Part shown: one piece after another, positions 9,901 through 18,902 of the stretch
How the letters are laid out: each line of letters opens with the position of its first letter
Numbering within the stretch: the first letter of the stretch is position 1
Assembly: GCA_032586195.1 (NCBI GenBank)
Contig: JAWHQP010000004.1
Coordinates: 223,512-287,511, forward strand
Length of the DNA stretch: 64,000 nt
Direction of reading: 5' to 3'
From: JAWHQP01 sp032586195
GTDB lineage: Bacteria > Pseudomonadota > Gammaproteobacteria > Enterobacterales > Pasteurellaceae
Program-made: the position numbers and the translations under genes
The notes under the pieces: generated by a model
Database searches by the model: none
Seen by the model: only the letters and a program-made list of their open reading frames with translations
What the model was told of the DNA's origin: nothing

Positions 9901-9989
9901 GTTGCCGGCATTAAACCTAGAGCAGCTACTGAAGTCCCAGCCATCCCACCTGCACAGATCTTAAAAAACTTACGTCTTGTGACCTGCAT
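6930..9989 (-). CDS. fdxG: Formate dehydrogenase catalytic subunit (alpha), molybdenum selenoprotein
   Basis: Periplasmic Mo-bis-MGD enzyme oxidising formate to CO2, the FdnG/FdoG family. The frame is 1019 codons with an in-frame TGA at 9404-9402 (codon 196), read as selenocysteine. The residues around it (NQANT-U-HGPTVASLAP) match E. coli FdnG, where Sec is also residue 196. A SECIS hairpin follows at once. The N-terminus is a twin-arginine signal (TRRKFFK, then a hydrophobic stretch ending ATALA). The [4Fe-4S] site is CTYC-x3-C with ALCPKGAG. Two shorter frames (9402-9989 and 6930-9353) are halves of this one gene. Selenocysteine use requires selABCD elsewhere in the genome. Confidence 0.97.
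9362..9404 (-). promoter_or_regulatory. Bacterial SECIS element with UGA selenocysteine codon of fdxG
   Basis: Directly after the UGA, the mRNA folds with outer stem GACCAA/TTGGTC and apical hairpin GGUAGCAAGUCUUGCUCC. The apical part has GG/CC pairs, a bulged U, a 5-bp stem and a small loop with G-U, the layout of the SelB-binding E. coli fdhF and fdnG elements (bulged U plus GU in the loop). This supports UGA decoding rather than termination. Confidence 0.9.
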
Positions 9990-10246
9990 AGATAATCCTC
10001 AAATAACGATAATATAGTTGTAAATATGATTTATGATGTCATAAACAAATGCAGCCGTGCTAGAATAGCGAAACGCTTTACCACGCCTGCAATTGCGTCA
10101 TTTTTACCGCATAAATAAATGATTGAAGCACCAAGTCTTATATACAAACAATACAAAAATTTAACAAAGTGCTTGAAAATCCTGTGTAGAATACTCGCAT
10201 TTACCTAATAAATCTATAACTAATCTAGTTTAGCGGGAGAAAAAGT

Positions 10247-11095
10247 TTGACAGAGATCACAAAAAGAGAAATTAGTTTTTTCAAAAAATTAACAAATAAA
10301 GAACATGATAATAATAAATATGAAACAGATAAAAATAAGAATAATTTCTGTTTTGAACGGCGTGAAGAAATTCTAGCGGCAGAAGTCCCCGTCGCTTTGG
10401 TTTATAACGGTATTTCCCATACGGTAATGATGAGTACGCCCGCCGATTTAGAGGATTTTGCGCTGGGATTTTCACTGGCGGAGGAAATCGTTGATAAACC
10501 CTCGGACGTTTACGGCGTGGATGTGGTGGAAACCTGCAATGGCATTGAAGTGCGGCTGGAAATTGCCACACGCTGCTTTGTCCGTTTGAAGGATAAACGC
10601 CGTACTATGGCGGGACGTACGGGCTGCGGCATTTGCGGCACGGAACAGTTGGCACAAGTGATTAAAAAGTCGCCGAAATTGCACCGCACTTTGCAGTTTA
10701 ATCTTGATTTGCTTGATGCCTGTCTGGAACGATTACAGGCGGCCCAGTCGCTTGGTCGGCAAACGGGTTCAACCCATGCTGCCGCGTTTTTTTCTCCGGC
10801 GGGGGAATTGCTGGCGATCCGCGAAGACGTAGGTCGTCATGTAGCGTTGGATAAGCTATTGGGCTGGCACGCCAAAAGTCAACGCCCGCAGGGTTTTGTT
10901 CTTACCTCCAGCCGGGCCAGCTATGAAATGGTACAGAAAACCGCTGCCTGCGGCGTAGAAATGCTTGCCGCTATTTCTGCGGCGACGGAACTTGCCGTAC
11001 AGATGGCGGAAGAAAGCGGCTTAACGCTCATCGGTTTCGCGCGGCTGGGACGGGCGACGGTGTATTGTGGCAAGGAGCGGTTAGTTATCCTGTAG
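10247..11095 (+). CDS. fdhD: FdhD, sulfurtransferase for formate dehydrogenase molybdenum cofactor
   Basis: Transfers sulfur from IscS to the molybdenum cofactor before insertion into formate dehydrogenase. The catalytic Cys-x-x-Cys is in GRTGCGICGTEQL (residues about 121-133), and the body matches E. coli FdhD throughout (EVPVALVYNGISHTVMM, THAAAF, EDVGRHVALDKLLG, SSRASYEMVQK). The start is the TTG at 10247, with GGGAG 8 bases ahead; no ATG or GTG offers a better choice. That gives about 45 extra N-terminal residues rich in Lys, Asn, Asp and Glu before homology begins. It is divergent from fdxG across 257 bases that should hold both promoters; I could not pick a convincing FNR or NarP site there. 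Confidence 0.93.
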   Translation: MTEITKREISFFKKLTNKEHDNNKYETDKNKNNFCFERREEILAAEVPVALVYNGISHTVMMSTPADLEDFALGFSLAEEIVDKPSDVYGVDVVETCNGIEVRLEIATRCFVRLKDKRRTMAGRTGCGICGTEQLAQVIKKSPKLHRTLQFNLDLLDACLERLQAAQSLGRQTGSTHAAAFFSPAGELLAIREDVGRHVALDKLLGWHAKSQRPQGFVLTSSRASYEMVQKTAACGVEMLAAISAATELAVQMAEESGLTLIGFARLGRATVYCGKERLVIL

Positions 11096-11172
11096 TGTTT
11101 ATCTTTTTGTTGAGTTTTTGGCAGGTTAGGATAAAATGCAGACAATTTATTGCAATAGTTAGGAGAATAAAG

Positions 11173-11388
11173 ATGAAAAAACTATTAACATTTGCACTGG
11201 CATCCGTTTGTGTTGCGGCTTTAAGCGGTTGTAATACCGCAAGAGGTATCGGTGAAGATGTTCAGGCGGCAGGTGAAGGTATTCAGTCTGCCAGCAGTAA
11301 GGTTGAACGGAAATTAAACGGCAGTTCAACTCAGAACACGGCTAAACCGGCAGAAACAACAACCGCAAAACCTGCGGCATCTAAATAA
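11173..11388 (+). CDS. Entericidin-like small lipoprotein
   Basis: 71-aa lipoprotein with signal peptide and lipobox ALSGC (Cys about residue 19). Then comes the entericidin EcnA/EcnB core NTARGIGEDVQAAGEGIQ and a Thr/Ala/Lys/Pro-rich tail. The start is fixed by AGGAG 8 bases upstream; a longer in-frame extension has no ribosome site. Entericidins are small envelope lipoproteins, in E. coli proposed as an antidote/toxin pair linked to bacteriolysis. Only one gene is present here, so I infer a general envelope role rather than a toxin pair. Confidence 0.85.
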   Translation: MKKLLTFALASVCVAALSGCNTARGIGEDVQAAGEGIQSASSKVERKLNGSSTQNTAKPAETTTAKPAASK

Positions 11389-11578
11389 TTTATCCGATAG
11401 GTCGGTATTTTCTTCAGCCGGCCTATTAAAACTCCGCAAAATCACACCGTACTTTCAGCAACTCAGCGACGAATAATTCCTAACGATCAAGATGGTTAAA
11501 TTTCGGCATTATGTTTTTGTGGTCCGACATCAATTTTGAAAAACTCAGAAAAACAGCACCGCGCTTTGGCAACAAAAA

Positions 11579-11596
11579 AGCCCGCCGAAGCGGGCT
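11579..11596. terminator. Bidirectional intrinsic terminator
   Basis: AGCCCGC-CGAA-GCGGGCT is a perfect 7-bp stem with a tetraloop, flanked by AAAAAA on the left and CTTTT on the right. It would terminate the fepA-like gene (minus strand) strongly and plus-strand transcripts from the entericidin side as well. Confidence 0.9.
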
Positions 11597-11615
11597 CTTT
11601 TATGAATTATTAGAA

Positions 11616-13814
11616 TTAGAACGTGTATTTAACGGTAGCGTAGTAAGCGCGTCCCGGTTCGTTATAGGTACTGGCGCCGGCATTTGCACGCAGAACTTTT
11701 TTATCAAAGAGATTGCTGATACCGATACGGGCACTGAAGCCGTTGTTCCATTTATAACCCGTATTGATACCCCAGACTGCATAACTTCCGAGAGACGTCG
11801 TGTTTAATCCTGAACCGCCAGCACGGTTTAGATCCGAACGTTTTTCCGGTACCGTTCTCGGGCGTTGTTTACCGTATTGAGTATAGGTTAGCGCCCAGTC
11901 CCAGGCTTCGGTAACCTGTAAGTTTAGGGTGGAATTCACGGTGAATTTCGGAATGACGGACAACGGGTTGCCAGTTTCTTTGTTTTCAGAATGAATCATA
12001 TAGGTGACGTTATTTGTCCATTTCAATCTATCCCGGATGAGTGGAATGGTTAAGTTACCTTCAAGGCCTTCTACGATAGCTCGTTTAATATTTGTCCATT
12101 GATAAATCGGATAGTTGTTAACGGAGTATCCCACGGCGGTTTCACCGGCATAGATCTTATTCCGATAATCATTATGGAAATAGGCGATAGACGCAAGGAA
12201 ATCATTTTCCGCGTATTCCAAACCGATTTCCTTATTCCAGCTGGTTTCAGGTTTTAAATTATCATTACCTTGCAAATAACAAGAAGTGTTGGTACCGATG
12301 GCACAGCCGTTACCAGTACTGGCTAACAAGTAGTTGGAATTACTTTGATAGAGATTCGGCGCTTTATAGGCACGGGCGATTCCACCTTTTAATTTCAGGT
12401 TATTGGTGAGAGAGTGATCAAAGTTCAGTCCGCCGCTCAGATTTGAGCCCGATCTGGTGTTGTAATTGTAACGAATGGCCGGTGTTAAGAATGTACGGCC
12501 GGTTACCGCAATATTATCTTCTATGAAAACCGCATATTCGGATTGGCTGGTATGTCCGCTTCTGCTACTGGCAATGAACGAAATACTGTCAGGCTTGCCG
12601 CTACTTCCGCGTGAACCTGTAATATAGCCCTGACGCATTGACGAGTCGTCGCTTAAACTGCTGTGCGCGGCTTCCGCCCCTATGGTCAGCATTTGTTCTA
12701 CGCCCCAGGTAAACGGAATATGGAATTCGGTGTTAAAGCGGGTATTCTTTAATTTACTGTCAGTGAATCCCGTATCGCTGTAGGCTCCCTCAATTCCGCC
12801 GGTTAAACCTTCAGGCAAACGGCTGTTAACGGTTTGATCATATTGAATGTAACTAACGCTATCCCCCCAGCTGTATTTACCCGTATGGGTTAAGGCGTAA
12901 CTCTGGCGGTATAGGCGGGCGGTTTCGGAACCGACCAGTGAATCGGTTAATGTCGTATTACGGCCACCATTGCTGTACTGAGTATCGCCGTTATAAATAT
13001 TGCCTTGACGGCTATAACTTGCGTCTAAAGAAAGTTTATGATTTTCATTGATTTTCCAATCTAAACGACCGGCAATATCTTTATTTCTCACCCCTTCGCG
13101 GCCAGCAACGTAGTCCGTACCTGTTACGCTTTTATTGATGTCCTGAGCGTCGGGTTTGGTTTTGTTCCAGCTGCCGTATAAGCGGAAGGAAAGCACGTCG
13201 TTCACGATCGGGCCGCTTAAACTGAAACCGACACGGTTGGTATTACCTTCTTTGCTGCTTTCCGGTTGGTTAATGTAATAGCTTAAGCTGCCGTGATATT
13301 CATTAGCGGTCGGTTTGGTAATAATGTTAACCACGCCGCCCATAGCGCCCGAGCCGTAACGTGCGGCCGCCGGGCCACGTAATACTTCAATGGATTCAAT
13401 GGCTTCGGCGGGTACCCAATTGGAGTCACCGCGGGTATTGCGTTCACCCGTCCAGGAATAACGTTCAGATTGGCGGGAAGTAACCGGTTTGCCGTCAATC
13501 ATGATTAAGGTATTTTCCGGCCCCATGCCACGGATATCAATCTGGCGTTTGTTACCACGCGCACCGCTGGCCGAGTTACCTGTAAGATTAACCCCCGGCA
13601 TGGTACGCAGAATTTCGGAAATATCATTTACTACTGGGCGTTCTTCGATGTCTTTTGCCGTTATTACAGATGCACCAAGCGATTGTTTTACTTGGTCTTC
13701 AGCCGAAGTGACCTTGATTTCGCCAAGCTGATCAGCTTGTTCTTCTGCTAGCGCAGAAGAACACCCTAAAGCAATAAGTATTGCTATTGATACCTTTGTT
13801 TTTACATATGTCAT
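11616..13814 (-). CDS. fepA: TonB-dependent catecholate siderophore receptor, FepA/PirA/BfeA-like
   Basis: 22-stranded outer membrane receptor for ferric enterobactin or a related catecholate. 732 aa with signal peptide (residues 1-23, ending SALA). The TonB box region (LGEIKVTSAE) is followed by a plug domain that matches FepA closely (EILRTMPGVNLTGNSASG, RQIDIRGMGPENTLIMIDG, EVLRGPAAARYGSGAMGG). The barrel ends in an aromatic residue (YATVKYTF), needed for BAM insertion. Two Fur-like boxes lie upstream, so it is iron-repressed. No siderophore synthesis or ABC genes are adjacent, suggesting use of siderophores made by others. Confidence 0.92.
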   Translation of the reverse strand: MTYVKTKVSIAILIALGCSSALAEEQADQLGEIKVTSAEDQVKQSLGASVITAKDIEERPVVNDISEILRTMPGVNLTGNSASGARGNKRQIDIRGMGPENTLIMIDGKPVTSRQSERYSWTGERNTRGDSNWVPAEAIESIEVLRGPAAARYGSGAMGGVVNIITKPTANEYHGSLSYYINQPESSKEGNTNRVGFSLSGPIVNDVLSFRLYGSWNKTKPDAQDINKSVTGTDYVAGREGVRNKDIAGRLDWKINENHKLSLDASYSRQGNIYNGDTQYSNGGRNTTLTDSLVGSETARLYRQSYALTHTGKYSWGDSVSYIQYDQTVNSRLPEGLTGGIEGAYSDTGFTDSKLKNTRFNTEFHIPFTWGVEQMLTIGAEAAHSSLSDDSSMRQGYITGSRGSSGKPDSISFIASSRSGHTSQSEYAVFIEDNIAVTGRTFLTPAIRYNYNTRSGSNLSGGLNFDHSLTNNLKLKGGIARAYKAPNLYQSNSNYLLASTGNGCAIGTNTSCYLQGNDNLKPETSWNKEIGLEYAENDFLASIAYFHNDYRNKIYAGETAVGYSVNNYPIYQWTNIKRAIVEGLEGNLTIPLIRDRLKWTNNVTYMIHSENKETGNPLSVIPKFTVNSTLNLQVTEAWDWALTYTQYGKQRPRTVPEKRSDLNRAGGSGLNTTSLGSYAVWGINTGYKWNNGFSARIGISNLFDKKVLRANAGASTYNEPGRAYYATVKYTF

Positions 13815-13885
13815 CTTATTGATTCCTTTTTAATAACCTAAATACAGCACATAAATCATCATGAGCAAAAGACATCTTATAGAAA

Positions 13886-13929
13886 TAGTAATTGTTATCA
13901 ATAATATTAAAGCATAATAATTATTATCA
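13886..13929 (-). promoter_or_regulatory. Two Fur-like boxes upstream of the fepA-like gene
   Basis: 13915-13929 reads TAATAATTATTATCA, one mismatch from the 7-1-7 Fur consensus. 13886-13900 reads TAGTAATTGTTATCA, a weaker copy with the same TTATCA half. They are 72 to 115 bases upstream of the minus-strand start in a 394-base intergenic region otherwise empty except for the uvrD promoter. Confidence 0.75.
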
Positions 13930-14144
13930 GTTATAAGTAAGGCTTATTTTTATTATGGGCTTTTATGATGAATAATCTCTGCCGATAATCGTTTTTAAAT
14001 GAAAAATACCTCGCCTGCCGGCCATTCCGTTTAACTAGATTAAATAATTTTTAGGGTTTGACTTTTTTTGATTGGTATATTCGATTAATATTTTTATAAC
14101 GTTATTGAATAAGCATTCGGCAAATTTACCTTAAATATTCATTC

Positions 14145-14173
14145 TTGTTTTGCCTTAAGAAAATCTCTATAAT
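14145..14173 (+). promoter_or_regulatory. Probable sigma-70 promoter for uvrD
   Basis: TTGTTT (14145-14150), a 17-base spacer and a perfect TATAAT (14168-14173), about 35 bases before the uvrD ATG. I did not see a LexA box overlapping it. Confidence 0.6.
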
Positions 14174-14208
14174 CCCCTGTAAATTTAACCAGATAAAACA
14201 GCAAATTA

Positions 14209-16392
14209 ATGGATATTTCGGAATTACTTGACGGCTTGAATGATAAACAGCGTGAAGCGGTGGCGGCGCCGCTCGGTAACTACTTGGTTTTAGCCGGGGC
14301 GGGCAGCGGCAAAACCCGTGTGTTGACTCATCGGGTGGCATGGCTGATTGCCGTGGAAGCTATTTCCGAAGGTAGTATTATGGCGGTGACCTTTACCAAT
14401 AAAGCCGCCGCCGAAATGCGTCAGCGGATTGAAACAACGCTGGCCCGGTATTCCTCCCGTCGCCTGTTCGGTATGTGGGTGGGAACCTTTCACAGTATTG
14501 CTCACCGTTTATTACGGGCCCATCATGTCGATGCCGGATTGCCGCAGGATTTCCAGATTCTTGACAGCGAAGATCAGCGGCGTTTGGTCAAACGTTTATT
14601 AAAACTGCACAATTACGATGAGAAAATGTTCCCGCCGCGTCAGGCCTGCTGGTATATTAATCATCAGAAGGACGAGGGGTTAAGACCGCAACAGATCGAT
14701 GATCATAATGATCGTCAGGAGAGGGAATGGATCAAAATTTATCGTATCTATCAGGATACCTGTGATCGCGCCGGGTTAATTGATTTTTCTGAAATTCTAC
14801 TGCGGGCTTACGAACTTTTCTTACAAAAACCGGTAATTCTGCAGCGCTATCAGCAACGCTTCCGGCAGATTCTGGTGGATGAGTTTCAGGATACCAACAA
14901 GATTCAATATGCCTGGATTAAATTGCTGGCGGGTAAAATGGGCAATGTAATGATTGTGGGTGATGACGATCAATCCATTTATGGTTGGCGCGGTGCTCAG
15001 ATCGAGAATATTCAGCATTTTCTTGATGATTTTCATCAGGCTAAAACCATTCGTCTGGAGCAGAACTATCGTTCAACCGGCAATATTCTGCAAAGTGCCA
15101 ACCAACTGATTTCCAATAACAGCAATCGTCTCGGCAAGGAACTCTGGACGGAAGACGAGCAGGGCGATCCCGTTGGTATTTACGCCGCTTTCAATGAGCT
15201 GGATGAGGCGCTGTTCGTTTCCTCGCAGATTAAAATCTGGCAGGAAGACGGCGGCGAGCTGAGTGATTGTGCGGTACTGTATCGCAGCAACAGCCAATCG
15301 CGCGTGTTGGAAGAAGCCTTGATTCGGGCTCAGATTCCATACCGCATTTACGGCGGTATGCGGTTTTTTGAACGGCAGGAAATTAAAGACGCTCTGGCCT
15401 ATTTACGTTTGATCGCCAACCGTCATGATGACGCGGCTTTTGAACGGGTAATCAATACGCCGACCCGCGGCATTGGCGATCGTACCCTGGATATTTTGCG
15501 AAACCTCACGCGCGAGCGGCAAATTACTTTATGGCAGGCGACCCAGGTCGCAATCGGTGAAAATAAATTGGCGGCGCGTACTGCCACCGCTTTGCTGCGT
15601 TTTTGTGAATTGATTAATTCGTTACAGCAGGATACGCAGGAAATGCCCTTGTTTGAACAGACGGATTTTGTCATCAAGCATTCCGGTTTATATGCTATGT
15701 ATCGACAGGAAAAAGGCGAAAAGGGCGAAGTGCGGATTGAAAACCTGGAAGAACTGGTCTCTGCGACGCGGGAATTTATTAAACCGGATGACGCGGAAGA
15801 AATGTCGGATCTCACGGCGTTTCTTACCCATGCTTCACTGGAAGCGGGTGAAGAACAAGCATCTCCGCATCAATCCTGCGTACAAATGATGACGCTGCAT
15901 TCCGCCAAGGGACTGGAGTTTCCCCGTGTGTTTATGGTGGGAGTGGAAGAAGGCATTTTCCCGAGCTTTATGTCGTTGGAAGAGCCCGGTCGTTTAGAGG
16001 AAGAACGCCGTTTGGCTTATGTCGGCATTACGCGCGCGAAACAAAAGCTCACCATTTGTTATGCGGAAAGCCGCCGTTTATACGGCAAGGAAGAACGCCA
16101 TATTCCGTCACGTTTTATCAGCGAATTGCCGGAACAATGCATTCAATCGGTGCGGTTACGCGGTACGGTCACACGAGCCTACAACCAAAGTGCGGTGTCG
16201 AAAACGCCTGTTTTAACCGAAGCAAATAACAACGGCTGGAAGACGGGGCAAAAGGTGAAACACGCTAAATTTGGTCAGGGCACTATTATTAATGTGGAAG
16301 GTTCTGACACCAACACCCGCCTGCAAATCGCTTTCCAGGGGCAGGGAATTAAATGGCTGATCGCGCATTTGACAAAATTGGAAAAGGTTTGA
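14209..16392 (+). CDS. uvrD: DNA helicase II UvrD
   Basis: Superfamily 1A 3'-5' helicase acting in mismatch and nucleotide excision repair. 727 aa, normal length. Walker A is GAGSGKT (Lys35), followed by motif Ia (AVTFTNKAAAEMRQR), motif II (LVDEFQDTN), motif III (GDDDQSIYGWRGA), motif IV-VI elements (LEQNYRST, TLHSAKGLEF, RLAYVGITRAK) and the C-terminal Tudor-like RNA polymerase-binding domain (GQKVKHAKFGQGTI...). In H. influenzae, as I recall, uvrD also precedes the dpp genes. An uptake signal lies inside the gene near 16190. Confidence 0.97.
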   Translation: MDISELLDGLNDKQREAVAAPLGNYLVLAGAGSGKTRVLTHRVAWLIAVEAISEGSIMAVTFTNKAAAEMRQRIETTLARYSSRRLFGMWVGTFHSIAHRLLRAHHVDAGLPQDFQILDSEDQRRLVKRLLKLHNYDEKMFPPRQACWYINHQKDEGLRPQQIDDHNDRQEREWIKIYRIYQDTCDRAGLIDFSEILLRAYELFLQKPVILQRYQQRFRQILVDEFQDTNKIQYAWIKLLAGKMGNVMIVGDDDQSIYGWRGAQIENIQHFLDDFHQAKTIRLEQNYRSTGNILQSANQLISNNSNRLGKELWTEDEQGDPVGIYAAFNELDEALFVSSQIKIWQEDGGELSDCAVLYRSNSQSRVLEEALIRAQIPYRIYGGMRFFERQEIKDALAYLRLIANRHDDAAFERVINTPTRGIGDRTLDILRNLTRERQITLWQATQVAIGENKLAARTATALLRFCELINSLQQDTQEMPLFEQTDFVIKHSGLYAMYRQEKGEKGEVRIENLEELVSATREFIKPDDAEEMSDLTAFLTHASLEAGEEQASPHQSCVQMMTLHSAKGLEFPRVFMVGVEEGIFPSFMSLEEPGRLEEERRLAYVGITRAKQKLTICYAESRRLYGKEERHIPSRFISELPEQCIQSVRLRGTVTRAYNQSAVSKTPVLTEANNNGWKTGQKVKHAKFGQGTIINVEGSDTNTRLQIAFQGQGIKWLIAHLTKLEKV

Positions 16393-16752
16393 TTTTCCGA
16401 AGCGAACATTTGATTCTTTATCCGACGGAGGTTTTGCCGCGCGGGTGGAATTATGCTTTTCATTGAAAATTAGCAACTGTTTATCGCCCGATCGATATTA
16501 ATGAAAGATTCCTACACAACATAAACTTTGCAATCCCGAGCTTATATGCTAATGTTTGAGCGATTATCATTTTATTGCTGAATAGGCATGTGAGCGTTTG
16601 GCTCTAGTGGGGATTTTGCGCGACGCTTTCTTGATCGCCGCAAAATTTATCTTTGATAAAAACGCCTGATTTTAACACCGCACTTTCATCGTTACCTATC
16701 TTATTCCGTAATAGAATATCCGTAATCAATCAATAATAAAAAGGACATTCCT
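16393..16752 (+). other. Intergenic region before the dpp remnant
   Basis: 360 bases with no gene I can support. It holds one uptake signal in complement form (ACCGCACTT, 16677-16685) and, near its end, the AAGGAC ribosome site of the broken dppA. A promoter for the dpp operon should lie here but I cannot pick one with confidence. Confidence 0.5.
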
Positions 16753-16907
16753 ATGCAAACATTAACCAAATTCACTTTGACCGCAGCGGCTGTTACGATT
16801 TCCATCGCCGCTTCCGCGGAGCCTAAACGATCCGCAAGGAAGTGAAGGATTACGTGATGAGCCCGTTTGCGCTGCATAATTTCTACGGCGTGGATATTGA
16901 AAAATAA
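16753..16907 (+). pseudogene. Remnant of a peptide/heme ABC transporter binding protein (DppA/HbpA-like), internal deletion
   Basis: Position 16753 starts a convincing signal peptide (MQTLTKFTLTAAAVTISIAA, ending ASAE) behind AAGGAC. After 30 codons it meets a stop (TGA 16843). In another frame, from about 16828, the sequence encodes IRKEVKDYVMSPFALHNFYG then VDIEK and a stop at 16905. This is the conserved C-terminal segment of family 5 binding proteins (DppA, HbpA, OppA). Around 1.4 kb of middle is missing, so only head and tail remain, out of frame. It stands exactly where dppA stands in dppABCDF operons. The exact paralogue (dipeptide, heme or glutathione binder) cannot be told. Confidence 0.82.
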
Positions 16908-16978
16908 TCGTCAACAACCCCGGGCGCGGTGTTGAAAAACTCGGAAAAACAGCACCGCACTTTGTTAGAGAAAATGTT

Positions 16979-17982
16979 ATGTTTCAATTTGTGTTAAAAC
17001 GTATTTTGACGGTGATCCCGACCTTTATCGCCATTACTTTGATTACCTTTGCCCTGGTGCATTTAATTCCGGGTGATCCGGTGGAAATCCGTATGGGGGA
17101 ACGTGGCGTTGATCCCGCCGTGCATGCGGAAATGATGCGTCAGATGGGCCTGGACAGACCGTTGCCGGAACAGTATCTTACCTACATGAATAACATATTG
17201 CACGGTGATTTCGGCACCTCGTTTCGTAACAGTGAGCCGGTGTTAAAAGAATTCTTTACCCTTTTCCCGCCACGGTGGAACTGGCCTTTTTCGCCCTGCT
17301 GTGGTCGCTGATTGTGGGCGTGCTGCTTGGTGTGCTGGCGGCGGTGAAAAAAGACAGCTGGCTGTCACATACGGTGACGGCGTTGTCGCTGACGGGCTAT
17401 TCCATGCCGATTTTCTGGTGGGGATTAATTTTAATTCTTTATGTTTCGGATTTTTTAGGCTTACCGGCAGGCGGGCGTTTGCCCGATGAATTCTGGATCG
17501 ATTTCGATACGGGCTTTATGTTGATCGATACCTGGCGTTCGGGCGAACCCGGCGCTTTTGCCGCGGCGGTTAAGGCCTTGATTCTGCCGGCCGTTGTGCT
17601 GGGAACGATTCCGCTGGCGGTCGTCACGCGGATGACGCGTTCCGCCATGCTTGAAGTGCTGGGCGAGGATTATATCCGTACCGCCAGAGCCAAAGGGCTG
17701 AGTACTACCCGCGTGGTGATTGTGCATGCCTTGCGCAATGCGTTGATTCCTGTGGTCACCGTGGTGGGGTTGATTGTGGGACAGCTTTTGTCGGGCGCGG
17801 TGCTGACCGAGAATATTTTTTCATGGCCGGGCATCGGTAAATGGGTGATTGATGCCATCAATGCCCGCGATTATCCCGTGTTGCAAGGGGCAGTGCTGAT
17901 TATTGCCACCATCATTATTTTAGTGAATCTGACGGTTGACCTGATTTATGGCGTGGTGAATCCGCGTATTCGTCATCATTAA
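16979..17982 (+). pseudogene. dppB: Dipeptide ABC transporter permease DppB, frameshifted
   Basis: Inner membrane permease of the DppB/OppB family. The first frame (16979-17311) starts MFQFVLKRILTVIPTF, keeps the HLIPGDPVEIRMGER motif and goes out of frame at about 17262-17265; the second (to 17982) carries the remaining membrane spans and the EAA-loop region (EDYIRTARAKGLS). Adding one T to CTTTTCCC restores EFFTLFPATVELAFFALLW and a normal protein of about 334 aa. With dppA also broken, the importer has lost its binding protein and probably a permease, yet dppCDF downstream look intact. Confidence 0.88.
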
Positions 17983-17996
17983 CTCGGAAATGAATT

Positions 17997-18884
17997 ATGA
18001 GTAAAGAAATTGTGGCTCCGGCCCCGCGAACGCCATTACAAGAGTTTTGGTATTATTTCAGACAAAACAAAGGGGCGGTGGTCGGTTTAGCCTTTATTGC
18101 CGTGGTTTTTCTGCTGTGTGTGTTTGCACCTGTGGTATCTCCTTTCGATCCCGTTGCGCAGAATCGTAATGCTTTATTATTGCCGCCGGCCTGGTTTGAT
18201 AACGGTGTTTCAACCTACTTATTAGGTACGGACGATATCGGGCGGGATATTCTGTCACGCATTATTTACGGAGCGCGTTTATCGGTATTTATCGGATTAA
18301 TCATTGTTATTTTATCCTGTGTGCTGGGTGTGATTCTGGGCGTATTGGCGGGCTATTACGGCGGTGTAACTGATATGGTTATTATGCGCCTGGTGGATAT
18401 TATGCTGGCTATTCCCGGCTTGTTGCTCACTATTGCGTTGGTCACTATTTTGGGACCTTCATTGTTTAATGCCGCGATTGCTATCGCCATTGTGTCCGTT
18501 CCAAGCTATGTGCGCTTAATCCGAGCCTCGGTGATGAGCGAGAAAAACCGGGATTACGTGGTTGCCTCTCGCGTAGCGGGTGCGGGCGTATTTCGTTTAA
18601 TGTTTATTGTGATCCTGCCAAACTGCTTGGCACCGCTTATCGTGCAGATGACAATGGGTATTTCCAATGCCATTCTCGAACTGGCCGCGCTGGGATTTCT
18701 CGGTATCGGAGCTCAGCCGCCGACGCCTGAACTCGGCACCATGCTGGCCGAGGCAAGAAGTTTTATGCAGGCGGCAAACTGGCTGGTGACTATTCCGGGG
18801 ATTGCCATTTTGTTGCTGGTATTAGCATTCAACCTAATGGGCGACGGTCTGCGCGATGCCCTCGATCCGAAATTAAAACAGTAA
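17997..18884 (+). CDS. dppC: Dipeptide ABC transporter permease DppC
   Basis: Second inner membrane permease. 295 aa with the N-terminal OppC segment (FWYYFRQNKGAVVGLAFI), the LGTDDIGRDILSRIIYGAR motif typical of DppC/OppC, six membrane spans and the EAA loop (NRDYVVASRVAGAG). It begins 14 bases after dppB. The frame is intact. A permease usually needs its DppB partner, so function depends on whether the dppB frameshift is real. Confidence 0.94.
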   Translation: MSKEIVAPAPRTPLQEFWYYFRQNKGAVVGLAFIAVVFLLCVFAPVVSPFDPVAQNRNALLLPPAWFDNGVSTYLLGTDDIGRDILSRIIYGARLSVFIGLIIVILSCVLGVILGVLAGYYGGVTDMVIMRLVDIMLAIPGLLLTIALVTILGPSLFNAAIAIAIVSVPSYVRLIRASVMSEKNRDYVVASRVAGAGVFRLMFIVILPNCLAPLIVQMTMGISNAILELAALGFLGIGAQPPTPELGTMLAEARSFMQAANWLVTIPGIAILLLVLAFNLMGDGLRDALDPKLKQ

Positions 18885-18902
18885 ACGGAGAGGAGAAGAA
18901 TA

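Noticed and set aside
10120..10135. Candidate FNR site between fdxG and fdhD
   Set aside because: The half-sites (TTGA ... CAA) have the wrong spacing and lack the ATCAA half; too weak to call.
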